A stretch of 12,592 nucleotides of DNA from Fusobacteriales bacterium (GCA_031285605.1 JAITVW010000279.1:1-12592); one strand, 5' to 3'. Positions 1 through 7,224 are shown, numbered from the stretch's first letter. Numbers and translations: made by a program. Notes: generated from the letters alone by a model not told the origin.

Positions 1-231
1 CTGAATGCAAGACCTATAATAGTGGACGGCAAGGAAGTCCTGTCATTTAAGCTGGATTCAAGAGATAATGATATACACCTGAATATAGACGGACAGATTC
101 ACTTCAAGGTAAATAAAGATGATAAAATAGAAACACAGCTGTCAGATAAGGTAGTAAGACTTATAAAACCTGAAAACAGGGATTACTTTATGATATTAAG
201 GGAAAAGTTAAAGTGGGGAGATTCCATATAA
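1..231 (+). CDS. nadK: NAD kinase, C-terminal end (partial)
   Basis: Only the last 76 codons are in the window; the gene enters from the left edge already in frame. NAD kinase phosphorylates NAD to NADP in the cytoplasm, using ATP or polyphosphate. The visible part has the typical tail of the family: LNARPIIVDG just after the edge, the DGQ turn in the C-terminal beta-rich domain, a D-K-I-E-T-Q-L-S-D-K strand, and the closing helix with YFMILREKLKWG, which matches the usual 'F...LR.KL.WG' end. The TAA stop at 229-231 is 21 bp before recN, and nadK next to recN is a common bacterial arrangement. The catalytic GGDG motif lies outside the window. I am fairly sure of the identity from this tail alone. 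Confidence 0.87.
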   Translation: MNARPIIVDGKEVLSFKLDSRDNDIHLNIDGQIHFKVNKDDKIETQLSDKVVRLIKPENRDYFMILREKLKWGDSI

Positions 232-252
232 TATTTTAGACGGGGTAAAAAT

Positions 253-1911
253 ATGTTAAGAGAACTCAGGTTAAACAACTTGGCTATTATAAAAAATGTT
301 GATTTAAATTTTGAAAATGGATTTGTAGCTCTTACGGGTGAAACCGGAGCTGGAAAATCCATTGTTTTGGACGGAATTTCACTTTTAATAGGTGAAAGAA
401 GCAGTTCGGACATGATAAGATCAGGCGAGGAAAAACTTACGGCTGAAGCAGTATTTGATCTGACTGAAGAGCAGGTAAAAATATTGCATGATCTGGATTT
501 TGATATAGAGGATGAAGAGCTTATAATAACAAGAAATCTTTCCAGAGACGGTAAATCAAAGGTATTGGTAAACGGCATGAGAGTACCCGTATCGAAATTA
601 AAGGAAATTATGAGTCATATTCTGGATCTCGTGGGACAGCATAATCATCAGTATCTGCTGAATAAGAATTATCATTTGTTATTACTGGATAAGTTTTTAA
701 GCAAAGACGGACTGGAACTAAAAGATGATATAAAGAAAACAATACAAAAAATAAGCAGTTTAAGTAAAAAAATTAATGAAATAGAGGAAATTAAAAGACA
801 GGTAGAAGAAAAAAAGGATATTTATGAATTTCATTTAAGCGAAATAGACGCTTTGGAGCTCAAATCCGGTGAAGATGATGAGCTGGAGGAAGAGTATAAA
901 ATATTGTTTAATGCTGGAAAAATAAAAGATAAGCTTGCAGATTCCATTTTGAATCTAAAGGACAGTGAGTTATCAATTTTACGTACTTTACAGAAGACAC
1001 GCAAGAATTTTGAACAGCTGCTGAATATAAGCGTATCTTATCAGGAAGTTCATGACAGTCTGGAAAAATTTTATTATGAGCTGGATGATATTGCATATAC
1101 TGTGGAAGATATGATGGATGAAGTTTCTACCGATGAAAACAGACTGGAAGCAGTAATAAACAGAATTGACAGCATAAATAAATTAAAAATGAAATACGGT
1201 TCTACAATAAAAGAGATTTTGGAATATAAGGAAGATATAGAGGAAAAGCTTGGATTGATAAGTTTTGAAAATGATGAGCTTGATAAATTTAAAGCAGAAA
1301 AACATAAAGAAACAGAAAAATATTTCAGCCTTGCGGAGAAATTGAGCAAAAAGAGAAAAGATGTGGCTAAGGATATAGAAACTAAGCTGAAAAAAGAGCT
1401 TAAAGATCTGAAAATGGAAAATGCAGTTTTTAAGGTTCATTTTGAAAAGAAAAATGAACTAAGAGAAAAAGGAATGGATAATGTAGAATTTATGATATCC
1501 GCAAATCTTGGAGAAGAATTAAAGCCGCTTGGAAAAATTGCTTCCGGAGGAGAAATTTCAAGGATCATGCTTGCATTAAAAATAATTTTTTCCAAAGTAG
1601 ATAATATATCAGTTTTGATTTTCGATGAAATTGATACTGGAATAGCAGGAGAAACTGTAAAAAAAGTAGCTGAAAAGCTAAAAGTAATTTCAAATGATGT
1701 ACAGGTGATCTGTGTTACACATTCGCCGCAGATAGCAGCCAAGGGAAATCAACAGTTTTTTATAAAAAAAGAAGTAGAAAATAAACTTACTGAAACAAAG
1801 GTAGTACGGCTGAATGAGGAAGAAAGAGTGAGAGAAATTGCAAGAATGATATCCGGCGATGATTATTCGGATATATCAATTCAGCATGCAAAAGAAATAC
1901 TGGGTGTTTAA
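253..1911 (+). CDS. recN: DNA repair protein RecN (SMC-like ATPase)
   Basis: RecN is a cytoplasmic SMC-like ATPase recruited to double-strand breaks, where it helps hold and align DNA for recombination. The 552-residue length is normal. The N-terminal ATPase half shows Walker A GETGAGKS (29-36) and the GQHNHQ Q-loop (128-133). Residues about 155-400 form the charged coiled-coil arms, rich in E, K and L with no glycine-rich breaks, and are shorter than in true SMC proteins. The C-terminal half carries the ABC signature SGGE (431-434), Walker B VLIFDEID (454-461) and the switch histidine in THSPQIA (489-495). All ATPase motifs are intact. The ATG at 253 is preceded by a G-rich but poor ribosome binding site (GGGG at 242-245), so it may rely on coupling to nadK. 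The next gene starts 1 bp after its stop. Confidence 0.97.
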   Translation: MLRELRLNNLAIIKNVDLNFENGFVALTGETGAGKSIVLDGISLLIGERSSSDMIRSGEEKLTAEAVFDLTEEQVKILHDLDFDIEDEELIITRNLSRDGKSKVLVNGMRVPVSKLKEIMSHILDLVGQHNHQYLLNKNYHLLLLDKFLSKDGLELKDDIKKTIQKISSLSKKINEIEEIKRQVEEKKDIYEFHLSEIDALELKSGEDDELEEEYKILFNAGKIKDKLADSILNLKDSELSILRTLQKTRKNFEQLLNISVSYQEVHDSLEKFYYELDDIAYTVEDMMDEVSTDENRLEAVINRIDSINKLKMKYGSTIKEILEYKEDIEEKLGLISFENDELDKFKAEKHKETEKYFSLAEKLSKKRKDVAKDIETKLKKELKDLKMENAVFKVHFEKKNELREKGMDNVEFMISANLGEELKPLGKIASGGEISRIMLALKIIFSKVDNISVLIFDEIDTGIAGETVKKVAEKLKVISNDVQVICVTHSPQIAAKGNQQFFIKKEVENKLTETKVVRLNEEERVREIARMISGDDYSDISIQHAKEILGV

Positions 1912-1912
1912 T

Positions 1913-2821
1913 ATGGAAAATAAGACTGTAGTAATGGAATTTCTGGATTATCTGAGATATGAAAAGGGAAGTTCGGAGAACACTCTGAGCAGCTACAAAC
2001 GGGATCTTAATTTATTTTTTTCGGTGGTGTCGAAAAATTTTCAGAGTATAGAGGCTAAGGAAGTAATTGATTATGTGGACAAACTGTCCAAAACTGTCAA
2101 AAGAAATACTGTGCTGAGAAAAACAGCTTCAATAAGAGCATTTTACAAATTTTGTTATATAAATAAATATATAACTGATAATCCCACAGAATATCTGAAA
2201 AATCTGAAAAGAGAGTTTAAGCTTCCGGAAGTATTGAAATTAAGTGAGATAAAGGACATAATTGATGCAATTCCAAATACTCCGGAAGGTGTCAGAGATA
2301 AGATAATAATAAAAATTCTCGTAGCAACAGGAGCGAGAATTTCAGAAGTTTTAACTCTTGAGATAAAAGATGTGGAAAATCAGGATTATGAATTTATCAG
2401 AGTTTTAGGAAAAGGATCAAAATACAGACTAATTCCAATATATTCACAGCTTGAAGAAGAGATCAAGGCTTATATAGAAAATGACAGAAAAATATTGATT
2501 TCGGAAAGAAAAGAAAAAAAAACCGAAAATAAAAAAAAGAATCATGAATTAGAGTATAAACTATTTTTAGGAACAAGACGTGAAAATTTTTGGAAAAGAT
2601 TAAAAAGATATGCCGAAAATGCAAAAGTAGAGAAAAACGTTTATCCTCATATATTCAGACATTCAGTAGCAACTATGCTTATAAATAATGGTGCAGATAT
2701 CAGGATAGTGCAGGAAATACTCGGACATGTCAATATTTCCACTACTGAAATATATACGCATGTAGGAAAAAGAGAGTTAAAAGAGATTTATAATAAAGTA
2801 AAAATCGGCGACGAAGAGTAA
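1913..2821 (+). CDS. xerD: Tyrosine recombinase of the XerC/XerD type
   Basis: This is a site-specific recombinase of the kind that resolves chromosome dimers at dif. Length is 302 residues, typical for Xer. Residues ~3-85 are the SAM-like core-binding domain (YLRYEKGSSENTLSSYKRDL resembles the Xer N-terminus). The catalytic domain has the full active site: R142 (in ATGARISEV), K167 (GKG), H246 and R249 (HIFRH), H272 (LGHVN) and the nucleophile Y281 (EIYTHV). A lysine-rich insert at ~198-210 precedes the LFLGTRR strand. I chose the ATG at 1913, one base after the recN stop, because it gives the standard N-terminus; an in-frame ATG at 1859 would lie inside recN. XerC and XerD cannot be told apart from this alone, so the symbol is a best guess. 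Its position says it is the housekeeping enzyme rather than an element integrase. Confidence 0.88.
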   Translation: MENKTVVMEFLDYLRYEKGSSENTLSSYKRDLNLFFSVVSKNFQSIEAKEVIDYVDKLSKTVKRNTVLRKTASIRAFYKFCYINKYITDNPTEYLKNLKREFKLPEVLKLSEIKDIIDAIPNTPEGVRDKIIIKILVATGARISEVLTLEIKDVENQDYEFIRVLGKGSKYRLIPIYSQLEEEIKAYIENDRKILISERKEKKTENKKKNHELEYKLFLGTRRENFWKRLKRYAENAKVEKNVYPHIFRHSVATMLINNGADIRIVQEILGHVNISTTEIYTHVGKRELKEIYNKVKIGDEE

Positions 2822-2965
2822 CAACCGTATTTAAAGAAAATCATATTATCATTATACGTAAGATATCAGACGAAGAAGTTCGGGGTAATTAAGCAGTGAA
2901 GGGTATATTGTTTGATAAGAGCTTTTAATTAATTAAATATAGTGTCAGTATAGAAGCTAAAAAGT

Positions 2966-3001
2966 AAAATATTCCTCTTTATATATTACGAGGTATATTT
3001 T
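2966..3001 (+). terminator. Weak hairpin with T-rich tail, possible xerD terminator
   Basis: The arms 2966-2977 and 2990-3001 can pair over 12 positions with one mismatch around a 12-nt loop. The CCTC/GAGG core is the only G/C-rich part. The right arm runs into TTTTTATTTT. This fits a weak intrinsic terminator for the upstream operon, but it lies about 145 bp after the xer stop and the stem is mostly A/T, so function is uncertain. Confidence 0.35.
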
Positions 3002-3129
3002 TATTTTATAAAAATTTTATAAAGGTTATTGTTTGTATAAAACAGATAATACATCAGAGCTTAAAAATAAAGATTAGAAGAAGTAAAGAAAATACTAAGA
3101 TAAAATTAAGCCTATAAAACATTAATTAA

Positions 3130-3138
3130 TGGTATTAT
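3130..3138 (+). promoter_or_regulatory. Extended -10 promoter for the FUSC-type gene
   Basis: TGG followed by TATTAT (TATTAT at 3133-3138) makes a TGn extended -10 box, 33 bp before the ATG. No convincing -35 hexamer is found 16-18 bp upstream, which is tolerable for an extended -10 promoter. The start codon is served by AAGGA at the normal distance. Confidence 0.45.
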
Positions 3139-3171
3139 AGAATAAAGAAGATGTAGAAAAGAAGGAAAAAC

Positions 3172-5139
3172 ATGAAGTTTAAGAAAGAGATACTGGATAA
3201 AATTCCATTTAAAGAGACAAATTATATTTTTGGTCTTGTTTTTATTTATATACTGATTTTACCTAATTTATTTCCGTTAAGTAATGTAATGACAGCTATT
3301 TTTGTGGGTGTCTATTGTTATAATACAAATAAAAAAGGTTTTAGTAAAAGCAGGGCAATAAAAAGATATGTCATATATTTTTTATCTTTATCACTTTTAC
3401 TTTTTATATGTTATTTTTCTACGTATAGCTGGATTCTGCTTATAGTTTTTGGTTTTCTGGTCACATTTATTATTATTTTTTTTGGAATGGAGGAATATAT
3501 ACCCGGATTAAAGGACTATTTTCCGACATTGTATGTATTTGCTATTTATCAGGGAAATCTCCCGGAGCTTTCGCTTGTTTTTACAAAAATAGAGGTAATG
3601 TTCGCAGCGATATTTATTTCGGCAGTGTACGGAATTGTAATGAATAAAGGCAAGCCTATAGACAGAATAACAGAATGTATAGATAAATATCTGACGGCTG
3701 CAATAGAGGAAACAGAACAGTATCTTGCAGGAAATAAGCAGAACTATGACAGAGTGATTGAAAATACCCGTAAAGCATACAATGAATGCCTAAAGGAATA
3801 TTATAAGTCCAGTGAGGGAATATATCTGGTATCTCTGTTAAGCAGAGAGATAATGCGCCTGATACTAAAGCTGCATTTTTTAATAGAGAACATAAGAATA
3901 AACCCTAATTCAGACAAGAAAAAAATGACAGAAATGCTTTATTTTTTCGGATTACTATTATATGAAAATAATAAATTCAATAAAAATGACTTTGTATGGA
4001 ATGATAAGGAAGAAGTAGAGTTTTTTTATGATGTGTATAATCTAAAAAGAAAAGTATATGAAAAAAATGATGTTGGAATTAAGCTGAAATTTTTTCCTGT
4101 TTACAGAAAAGATGAATTTATATACTGGTTCAAATCGAATTTTAGCAGAAAATCAATATTATTCAGATATTCCATGAGGCTGGCAATACTGATGACAACA
4201 TCTTTCATAACTGCAAAGCTTCTGAATTCACCAATGGGGTACTGGCTTCCCATGACCAGCGTACTGCTGTCCCAGCCATATTTTGAAGAAACATATAAGC
4301 GTGTAGTGGCGAGAGTAATAGGAACATTTACAGGGCTGTTTCTGGCCTCATATCTTTTTAAGGATATAAATTCTCAGACATTGATATATATACTGGTTCT
4401 TATACTTAATTATACCATATTTCTTATAGTAGGACTAAACTACTTTATTGCCGTAATAGTGATTACAATAACAGCAATGCTTTCTACAAAAGGTATGCAG
4501 ACTCAGGAAGTATTATTCTGGAACAGGGGATTAATGACATTTCTCGCCGGATTATATTCTTTTCTGGTAAGTTATATATTTAAAAGTACCGCACAAAAAG
4601 AGATAAAATATAATTTTACAAATTTACTGAAAATAAGAGTAGAAATGCTTGATATAATACTGAATCGCCATAAAGGGGCAAAAGATAACAGAAAATTTGA
4701 CAGGCTTATGATTAATTCAAATATGTACAGAGAAAAAATTATTTTTCAGCTGGGAAAAAAACCTGATAAAGAAAATATAGAATTTTTGGGAATGGATACT
4801 ATAATATCAGAAAGGCTTATAGCGCTTCATATGGCTATAGACCTGAAAGCTCTGACTAAGGATGAGCAGGAAAGTCTTGCGATTCTGCGGAAAGTATGGC
4901 TTTATACATATACATTTTTTAACAGCGGAAATATAACTAATCCAAAGGCATTTCTGGAATTAAATCTTAATGTCAGAAAGATGGAAAATAAACAGAATAA
5001 TGATATATATAAATTATTGTCCATAAGCTATAATTATCTATTGAAAGTAATAAAATACGGTAAAAATGATCCAAAGCAAAAAAGAAAATTAAACTTTTTC
5101 AGAAAAGTAACAGGCGTGTCAAATTTTATCTTTAAATAA
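3172..5139 (+). CDS. FUSC-family (fusaric acid resistance / aromatic acid exporter-like) membrane protein
   Basis: This is a 655-residue inner-membrane protein with two hydrophobic blocks. The first covers ~18-158 (about five to six segments). A mainly soluble helical region of ~170 residues follows. The second block covers ~330-470, including MRLAILMTTSFITAKLL (335-351), the YWLPMTSVLLSQ stretch (357-368), RVVARVIGTFTGLFLASYLF (377-396) and two more segments. The 'P-x-GYW-x-x-x-T-x-x-x-x-x-Q' and 'R-x-x-G-T-x-x-G' patterns in the second block are the hallmark of FUSC-like domains (YccS, YhfK, AaeB). A ~180-residue cytoplasmic tail ends the protein. Family members are proposed efflux or envelope proteins; the substrate cannot be told. 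It stands alone, with no adjacent membrane-fusion protein (aaeA-like) or regulator, so drug or aromatic-acid export is only a guess. Confidence 0.8.
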   Translation: MKFKKEILDKIPFKETNYIFGLVFIYILILPNLFPLSNVMTAIFVGVYCYNTNKKGFSKSRAIKRYVIYFLSLSLLLFICYFSTYSWILLIVFGFLVTFIIIFFGMEEYIPGLKDYFPTLYVFAIYQGNLPELSLVFTKIEVMFAAIFISAVYGIVMNKGKPIDRITECIDKYLTAAIEETEQYLAGNKQNYDRVIENTRKAYNECLKEYYKSSEGIYLVSLLSREIMRLILKLHFLIENIRINPNSDKKKMTEMLYFFGLLLYENNKFNKNDFVWNDKEEVEFFYDVYNLKRKVYEKNDVGIKLKFFPVYRKDEFIYWFKSNFSRKSILFRYSMRLAILMTTSFITAKLLNSPMGYWLPMTSVLLSQPYFEETYKRVVARVIGTFTGLFLASYLFKDINSQTLIYILVLILNYTIFLIVGLNYFIAVIVITITAMLSTKGMQTQEVLFWNRGLMTFLAGLYSFLVSYIFKSTAQKEIKYNFTNLLKIRVEMLDIILNRHKGAKDNRKFDRLMINSNMYREKIIFQLGKKPDKENIEFLGMDTIISERLIALHMAIDLKALTKDEQESLAILRKVWLYTYTFFNSGNITNPKAFLELNLNVRKMENKQNNDIYKLLSISYNYLLKVIKYGKNDPKQKRKLNFFRKVTGVSNFIFK

Positions 5140-5270
5140 AAAAATATCGGAAATAATTTTATACTGTGGACTTACCGGGGAAAATTTTTACAGGGCAAGA
5201 AATTTTTTTGAAAACGGGATAATTAAGAAAGAGCAGTAAGTTTTTCATTTTAATTAATAAATTATAAAAA

Positions 5271-5304
5271 GGTTCTGTATCAAACTCAATGTCGTCGACT
5301 TAAG
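5271..5304 (+). repeat. Left terminal inverted repeat
   Basis: This pairs with 5885-5917 read on the other strand: after a one-base offset near the tip, 29 of 33 positions agree, ending in CTTAAG at the inner edge. The tip is GGTTCTGTATC and the inner part contains ATGTCGTCGACTTAAG. Confidence 0.9.
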
Positions 5305-5313
5305 AAAAAAAAC

Positions 5314-5344
5314 TTGACAATTACCAATACAATCACCTCATAAT
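5314..5344 (+). promoter_or_regulatory. Element-internal promoter for the transposase
   Basis: A perfect TTGACA (5314-5319) lies 19 bp before CATAAT (5339-5344). Transcription would start near 5351. It sits just inside the left inverted repeat, the normal place for a transposase promoter. The spacing is slightly long. Confidence 0.5.
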
Positions 5345-5370
5345 TAAGTATAAAACTATAATTGTGAGGT
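5335..5370 (+). promoter_or_regulatory. Leader hairpin covering the transposase ribosome binding site
   Basis: ACCTCATAATTA (5335-5346) pairs with TAATTGTGAGGT (5359-5370) at 11 of 12 positions, with a 12-nt loop. The right arm contains GAGG, the only candidate ribosome binding site for the ATG at 5379, and is followed by seven T. The left arm overlaps the internal -10 box, so only RNA started outside the element would contain both arms. Confidence 0.6.
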
Positions 5371-5378
5371 ATTTTTTT

Positions 5379-5778
5379 ATGATTCAGCGAAGTAAAATCT
5401 TTGATTTATTCAAGAATATTTCTACTTTCATTCATTCTGATACCTTTAAAAATCAACACACTATGTCAAAAACTAATTTTACCGGAAAACGGAAACTTCC
5501 TTTTTAGAAAATTATCATTTTTATTCTCACTATTCCTAAATAAAGTCTGACCTGTGAACTTAATAAATATTTTGAAGCTCATGCTCTTGGAAGTAGAACT
5601 GCTTTCCACAGGTAAAACTAATAGACTTAAACAGGAAATATATGCTAACCTGACAATTTGTAATATTGCAGCCCTTTTCAAACATTTGAGTGACTATAAA
5701 ATAGATAATGAATTAAAAAGAAAATCTTTAAAATATTCTTATCAGACTAACAGAAGTTACTTACTGGGGGGATATTAA
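5379..5778 (+). pseudogene. Broken IS4-family-like transposase (N- and C-terminal pieces joined)
   Basis: Starting at ATG 5379, the N-terminal piece reads MIQRSKIFDLFKNISTF, then FTGKRKLPF, and is stopped by TAG at 5505-5507. The same frame continues with KIIIFILTIPK, a TAA, and SLTCELNKYFEAHALGS. This is the familiar transposase N-terminal pattern 'KRKLPF..LI.FIL....K SL..ELN.YF', with stops standing where Lys or similar codons are expected. Around 5580-5605 the reading moves to another frame: LEVELLSTGKTNRLKQEIYANL then ICNIAALFKHL and KYSYQTNRSYLLG. This matches the usual C-terminal end (ELENFSGKT..I.QDFYA......N). The ~300-residue DDE catalytic core between them is absent. No active transposase can be made from it. 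Family assignment is by eye. Confidence 0.78.
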
Positions 5779-5815
5779 CTAAAAAAATCTCATTACTAAT
5801 TAAATATTTGAAGCT
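5564..5815 (+). repeat. Short direct repeat inside the miniature element
   Basis: TAAATATTTTGAAGCT (5564-5579) recurs as TAAATATTTGAAGCT (5801-5815), differing by one T. The first copy codes for part of the transposase N-terminal piece and lies at the edge of the deletion junction; the second lies beyond the C-terminal piece. The span given covers both copies and the DNA between them. Confidence 0.6.
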
Positions 5816-5884
5816 ACAATTCATTATTTTTTAGATATTCATATATATTTTTATACATAAATTCTCTTTTTGCTTCCTTTTTTC

Positions 5885-5917
5885 CTTAAGTTGACGACAT
5901 TGGTTTTGATACAGACC
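5885..5917 (-). repeat. Right terminal inverted repeat
   Basis: Its reverse complement starts GGTCTGTATC and ends AACTTAAG, matching the left repeat with four differences over 33 bp. The flanking bases on both sides (TATAAAA on the left, TTTTATA on the right) prolong the symmetry by a few A/T pairs. Confidence 0.9.
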
Positions 5918-5933
5918 ATTTTATATCAGAAAA

Positions 5934-7043
5934 TTATTTCTTTTTAATAATAATTCCTTTACTTGTAAATAAAAGAGGAGTATCAGGAAAATCACTTTCC
6001 GTAAGCTCAATTATTTTTTGAAGAGCTCTGTTTTTAGAATCAATTTTCGGACCGCTTCCTTTTGCCTGATATGTAGATATAATCTGTCCTTCTACAAAAT
6101 TTCCGTTTTCATCTAATTTTATTTTGAAAATAGGAGCAATTCCTTTCACACCTGTGAGACTGAAGTTTCCATAAGTAGCAAAATTTCCTGAACTGTAAGA
6201 TATAAATTTATCATTATATAATTCTACAGCTCTTATAACATGCGGTCCATGACCGAAAACAATATCAGCACCCGCATCAACCATTTTACGGGCAAAATCA
6301 TGTACATCTCCTCTGTTCTCACCGAAAAATATTTCATTTCTTTTGGGAACATGCTGAAATTGATCGCCTTCAGCACCGCCGTGAAAAGATATAATAACTA
6401 TATCAGAATTTTCCTTTAATTGTTTTACAATTTTTTCGGCATATGGAATGTCATTTATGCTGACAGTACCGTTATTAGGTGCAAAAGCGGCAAAGCTATA
6501 TTTAATTCCCTCTTTTTCAAAGATAATAAATTCATCGGTTTTAATAAGACCGGCATATTTAATTCCAAGCTTATCAAGATTTTCTTTTGTTTTTGCTCTC
6601 CCTACAGGACCAAAATCCCCGTTATGGTTATTGGCAATGCTCATTATGTCAAATCCTGCATTTGACAGGTATTGACCGAAAGAAGAAGGTGTTCTGAAAA
6701 TATAACAGACAGAAGGATCGGAGCAGCTTTTCGGATTTCCGCCGCTGTCAAAAAGAGTTCCTTCAAGGTTACCGAATGTAATATCAGAATCTCTAAGATA
6801 AGTTTCTACATTTTTTAATATATTTTCATTTTCGGGCGGAAGTGACGAATCAGAAGGATAATTGCTTCCCAGCATAATATCTCCCACAGCAGTAATAGTG
6901 ATTATTTTTTTCTGTTCTACCGGAACTTCCCCGGTTATATTGTCGGATAAATTATTTTCGTTGTCTATTTTGATTGTTTCCCCTTTTTTTCCACATGAAA
7001 ATAAAAATAAAAACAAAAACAAGGATACAAAAAAATTTTTCAT
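5934..7043 (-). CDS. CapA/PGA_cap-family metallophosphatase-like lipoprotein
   Basis: This 369-residue protein has a lipoprotein signal: MKNFFVSL then a Phe/Leu run ending LFSC, with lipidation at Cys17. A short linker follows, then a calcineurin-like PGA_cap domain from ~46 to 330. Metal- or active-site-type motifs are in family order: GD (54-55), GNLEG (91-95), NNH (138-140), SFHGGAE (219-224), GHGPH (264-268) and SSGNF (284-288). Members include CapA/PgsA of poly-gamma-glutamate synthesis, but none of capB, capC or pgsE is near, and most stand-alone members are of unknown role. I chose ATG at 7043 because AAGGAG ends 7 bp before it; the upstream TTG at 7049 lies only 1 bp from that site. 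A Cys pair (107, 113) may form a disulfide. It is convergent with the FUSC-type gene and has its own promoter. Confidence 0.87.
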   Translation of the reverse strand: MKNFFVSLFLFLFLFSCGKKGETIKIDNENNLSDNITGEVPVEQKKIITITAVGDIMLGSNYPSDSSLPPENENILKNVETYLRDSDITFGNLEGTLFDSGGNPKSCSDPSVCYIFRTPSSFGQYLSNAGFDIMSIANNHNGDFGPVGRAKTKENLDKLGIKYAGLIKTDEFIIFEKEGIKYSFAAFAPNNGTVSINDIPYAEKIVKQLKENSDIVIISFHGGAEGDQFQHVPKRNEIFFGENRGDVHDFARKMVDAGADIVFGHGPHVIRAVELYNDKFISYSSGNFATYGNFSLTGVKGIAPIFKIKLDENGNFVEGQIISTYQAKGSGPKIDSKNRALQKIIELTESDFPDTPLLFTSKGIIIKKK

Positions 7044-7074
7044 TTTCAAACTCCTTTTAAAGACATTTTTATAT

Positions 7075-7083
7075 AGTATATCA
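7075..7083 (-). promoter_or_regulatory. Extended -10 promoter for the CapA-like gene
   Basis: Reading the - strand, TGA is followed by TATACT (7080-7075), a TGn extended -10 box 31 bp before the ATG. The upstream sequence is nearly pure A/T, and no good -35 hexamer can be singled out. Confidence 0.5.
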
Positions 7084-7195
7084 TATATATTATTGATTTA
7101 TATTAAATAATAATATTTTAAATTTAAATATAAAATTAAAATAATAAACAGAATAGAAAAACTCAACAATTTTTTGAATAAATACATTAATCTAA

Positions 7196-7224
7196 TTTAC
7201 TTTTTACTTAAAAAATGCTATTAT
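7196..7224 (+). promoter_or_regulatory. Promoter for the SPFH repeat protein gene
   Basis: TTTACT (7196-7201), 17 bp, then TATTAT (7219-7224) with TGC directly before it (7216-7218): a -35 box with 4 of 6 matches plus an extended -10 box. Transcription would start near 7231, giving a ~55-nt leader that holds a perfect AAGGAGG (7271-7277), 9 bp before the start codon. Confidence 0.65.

Larger units (their letters stand above)
2822..3171. other. 350-bp AT-rich intergenic region after xerD
   Basis: I see no credible gene on either strand: all frames are broken by frequent stops and no start with a ribosome binding site leads to more than a few codons. What it holds is one A/T-rich hairpin near the middle (2966-3001), several TTAATTAA-type palindromic stretches, and an extended -10 sequence close to the right end that probably serves the FUSC-type gene. 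It separates the nadK-recN-xer run from the next transcription unit. Confidence 0.6.
5271..5917 (+). mobile_element. Miniature (internally deleted) IS4-family-like insertion element
   Basis: The 647-bp element is bounded by imperfect terminal inverted repeats (5271-5304 and 5885-5917) starting GGTTCTGTATC and GGTCTGTATC. Inside, in order, are a promoter, a hairpin leader, a transposase N-terminus broken by two stops, a junction where the central catalytic part is missing, and a transposase C-terminus in another frame. A full IS of this kind would be about 1.5 kb, so roughly the DDE core has been lost. It sits between two convergent genes, a harmless site. I see no target-site duplication. It could still move if a full-length relative elsewhere in the genome supplies transposase. 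Assignment to IS4/DDE_Tnp_1 rests on my reading of the two protein ends. Confidence 0.82.

Noticed and set aside
1859..1912. An upstream in-frame ATG at 1859 for the Xer gene
   Set aside because: It would place 18 extra codons inside recN. The ATG at 1913 gives the standard Xer N-terminus.
2966..3001. Hairpin resembling the IS leader hairpin (CCTC...GAGGTAT-T-run)
   Set aside because: The shared core is only a few bases. No inverted-repeat ends or transposase coding surround it, so it is treated as a weak terminator rather than an IS relic.
5140..5270. Intrinsic terminator for the FUSC-type gene
   Set aside because: I looked for a hairpin followed by T before the insertion element and found no stem of useful length.
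5466..5681. 71-codon - strand open frame across the broken transposase
   Set aside because: It is a shadow of the transposase remnant; the + strand reading matches the family and the - strand does not.
5814..5858. 14-codon - strand frame inside the miniature element, with AAGGAAG upstream
   Set aside because: It is too short, lies in A/T-rich DNA near the inverted repeat, and resembles nothing I know.
7044..7049. TTG at 7049 as the start of the CapA-like gene
   Set aside because: It is only 1 bp from AAGGAG; the ATG at 7043 has correct 7-bp spacing and still gives a full lipoprotein signal.
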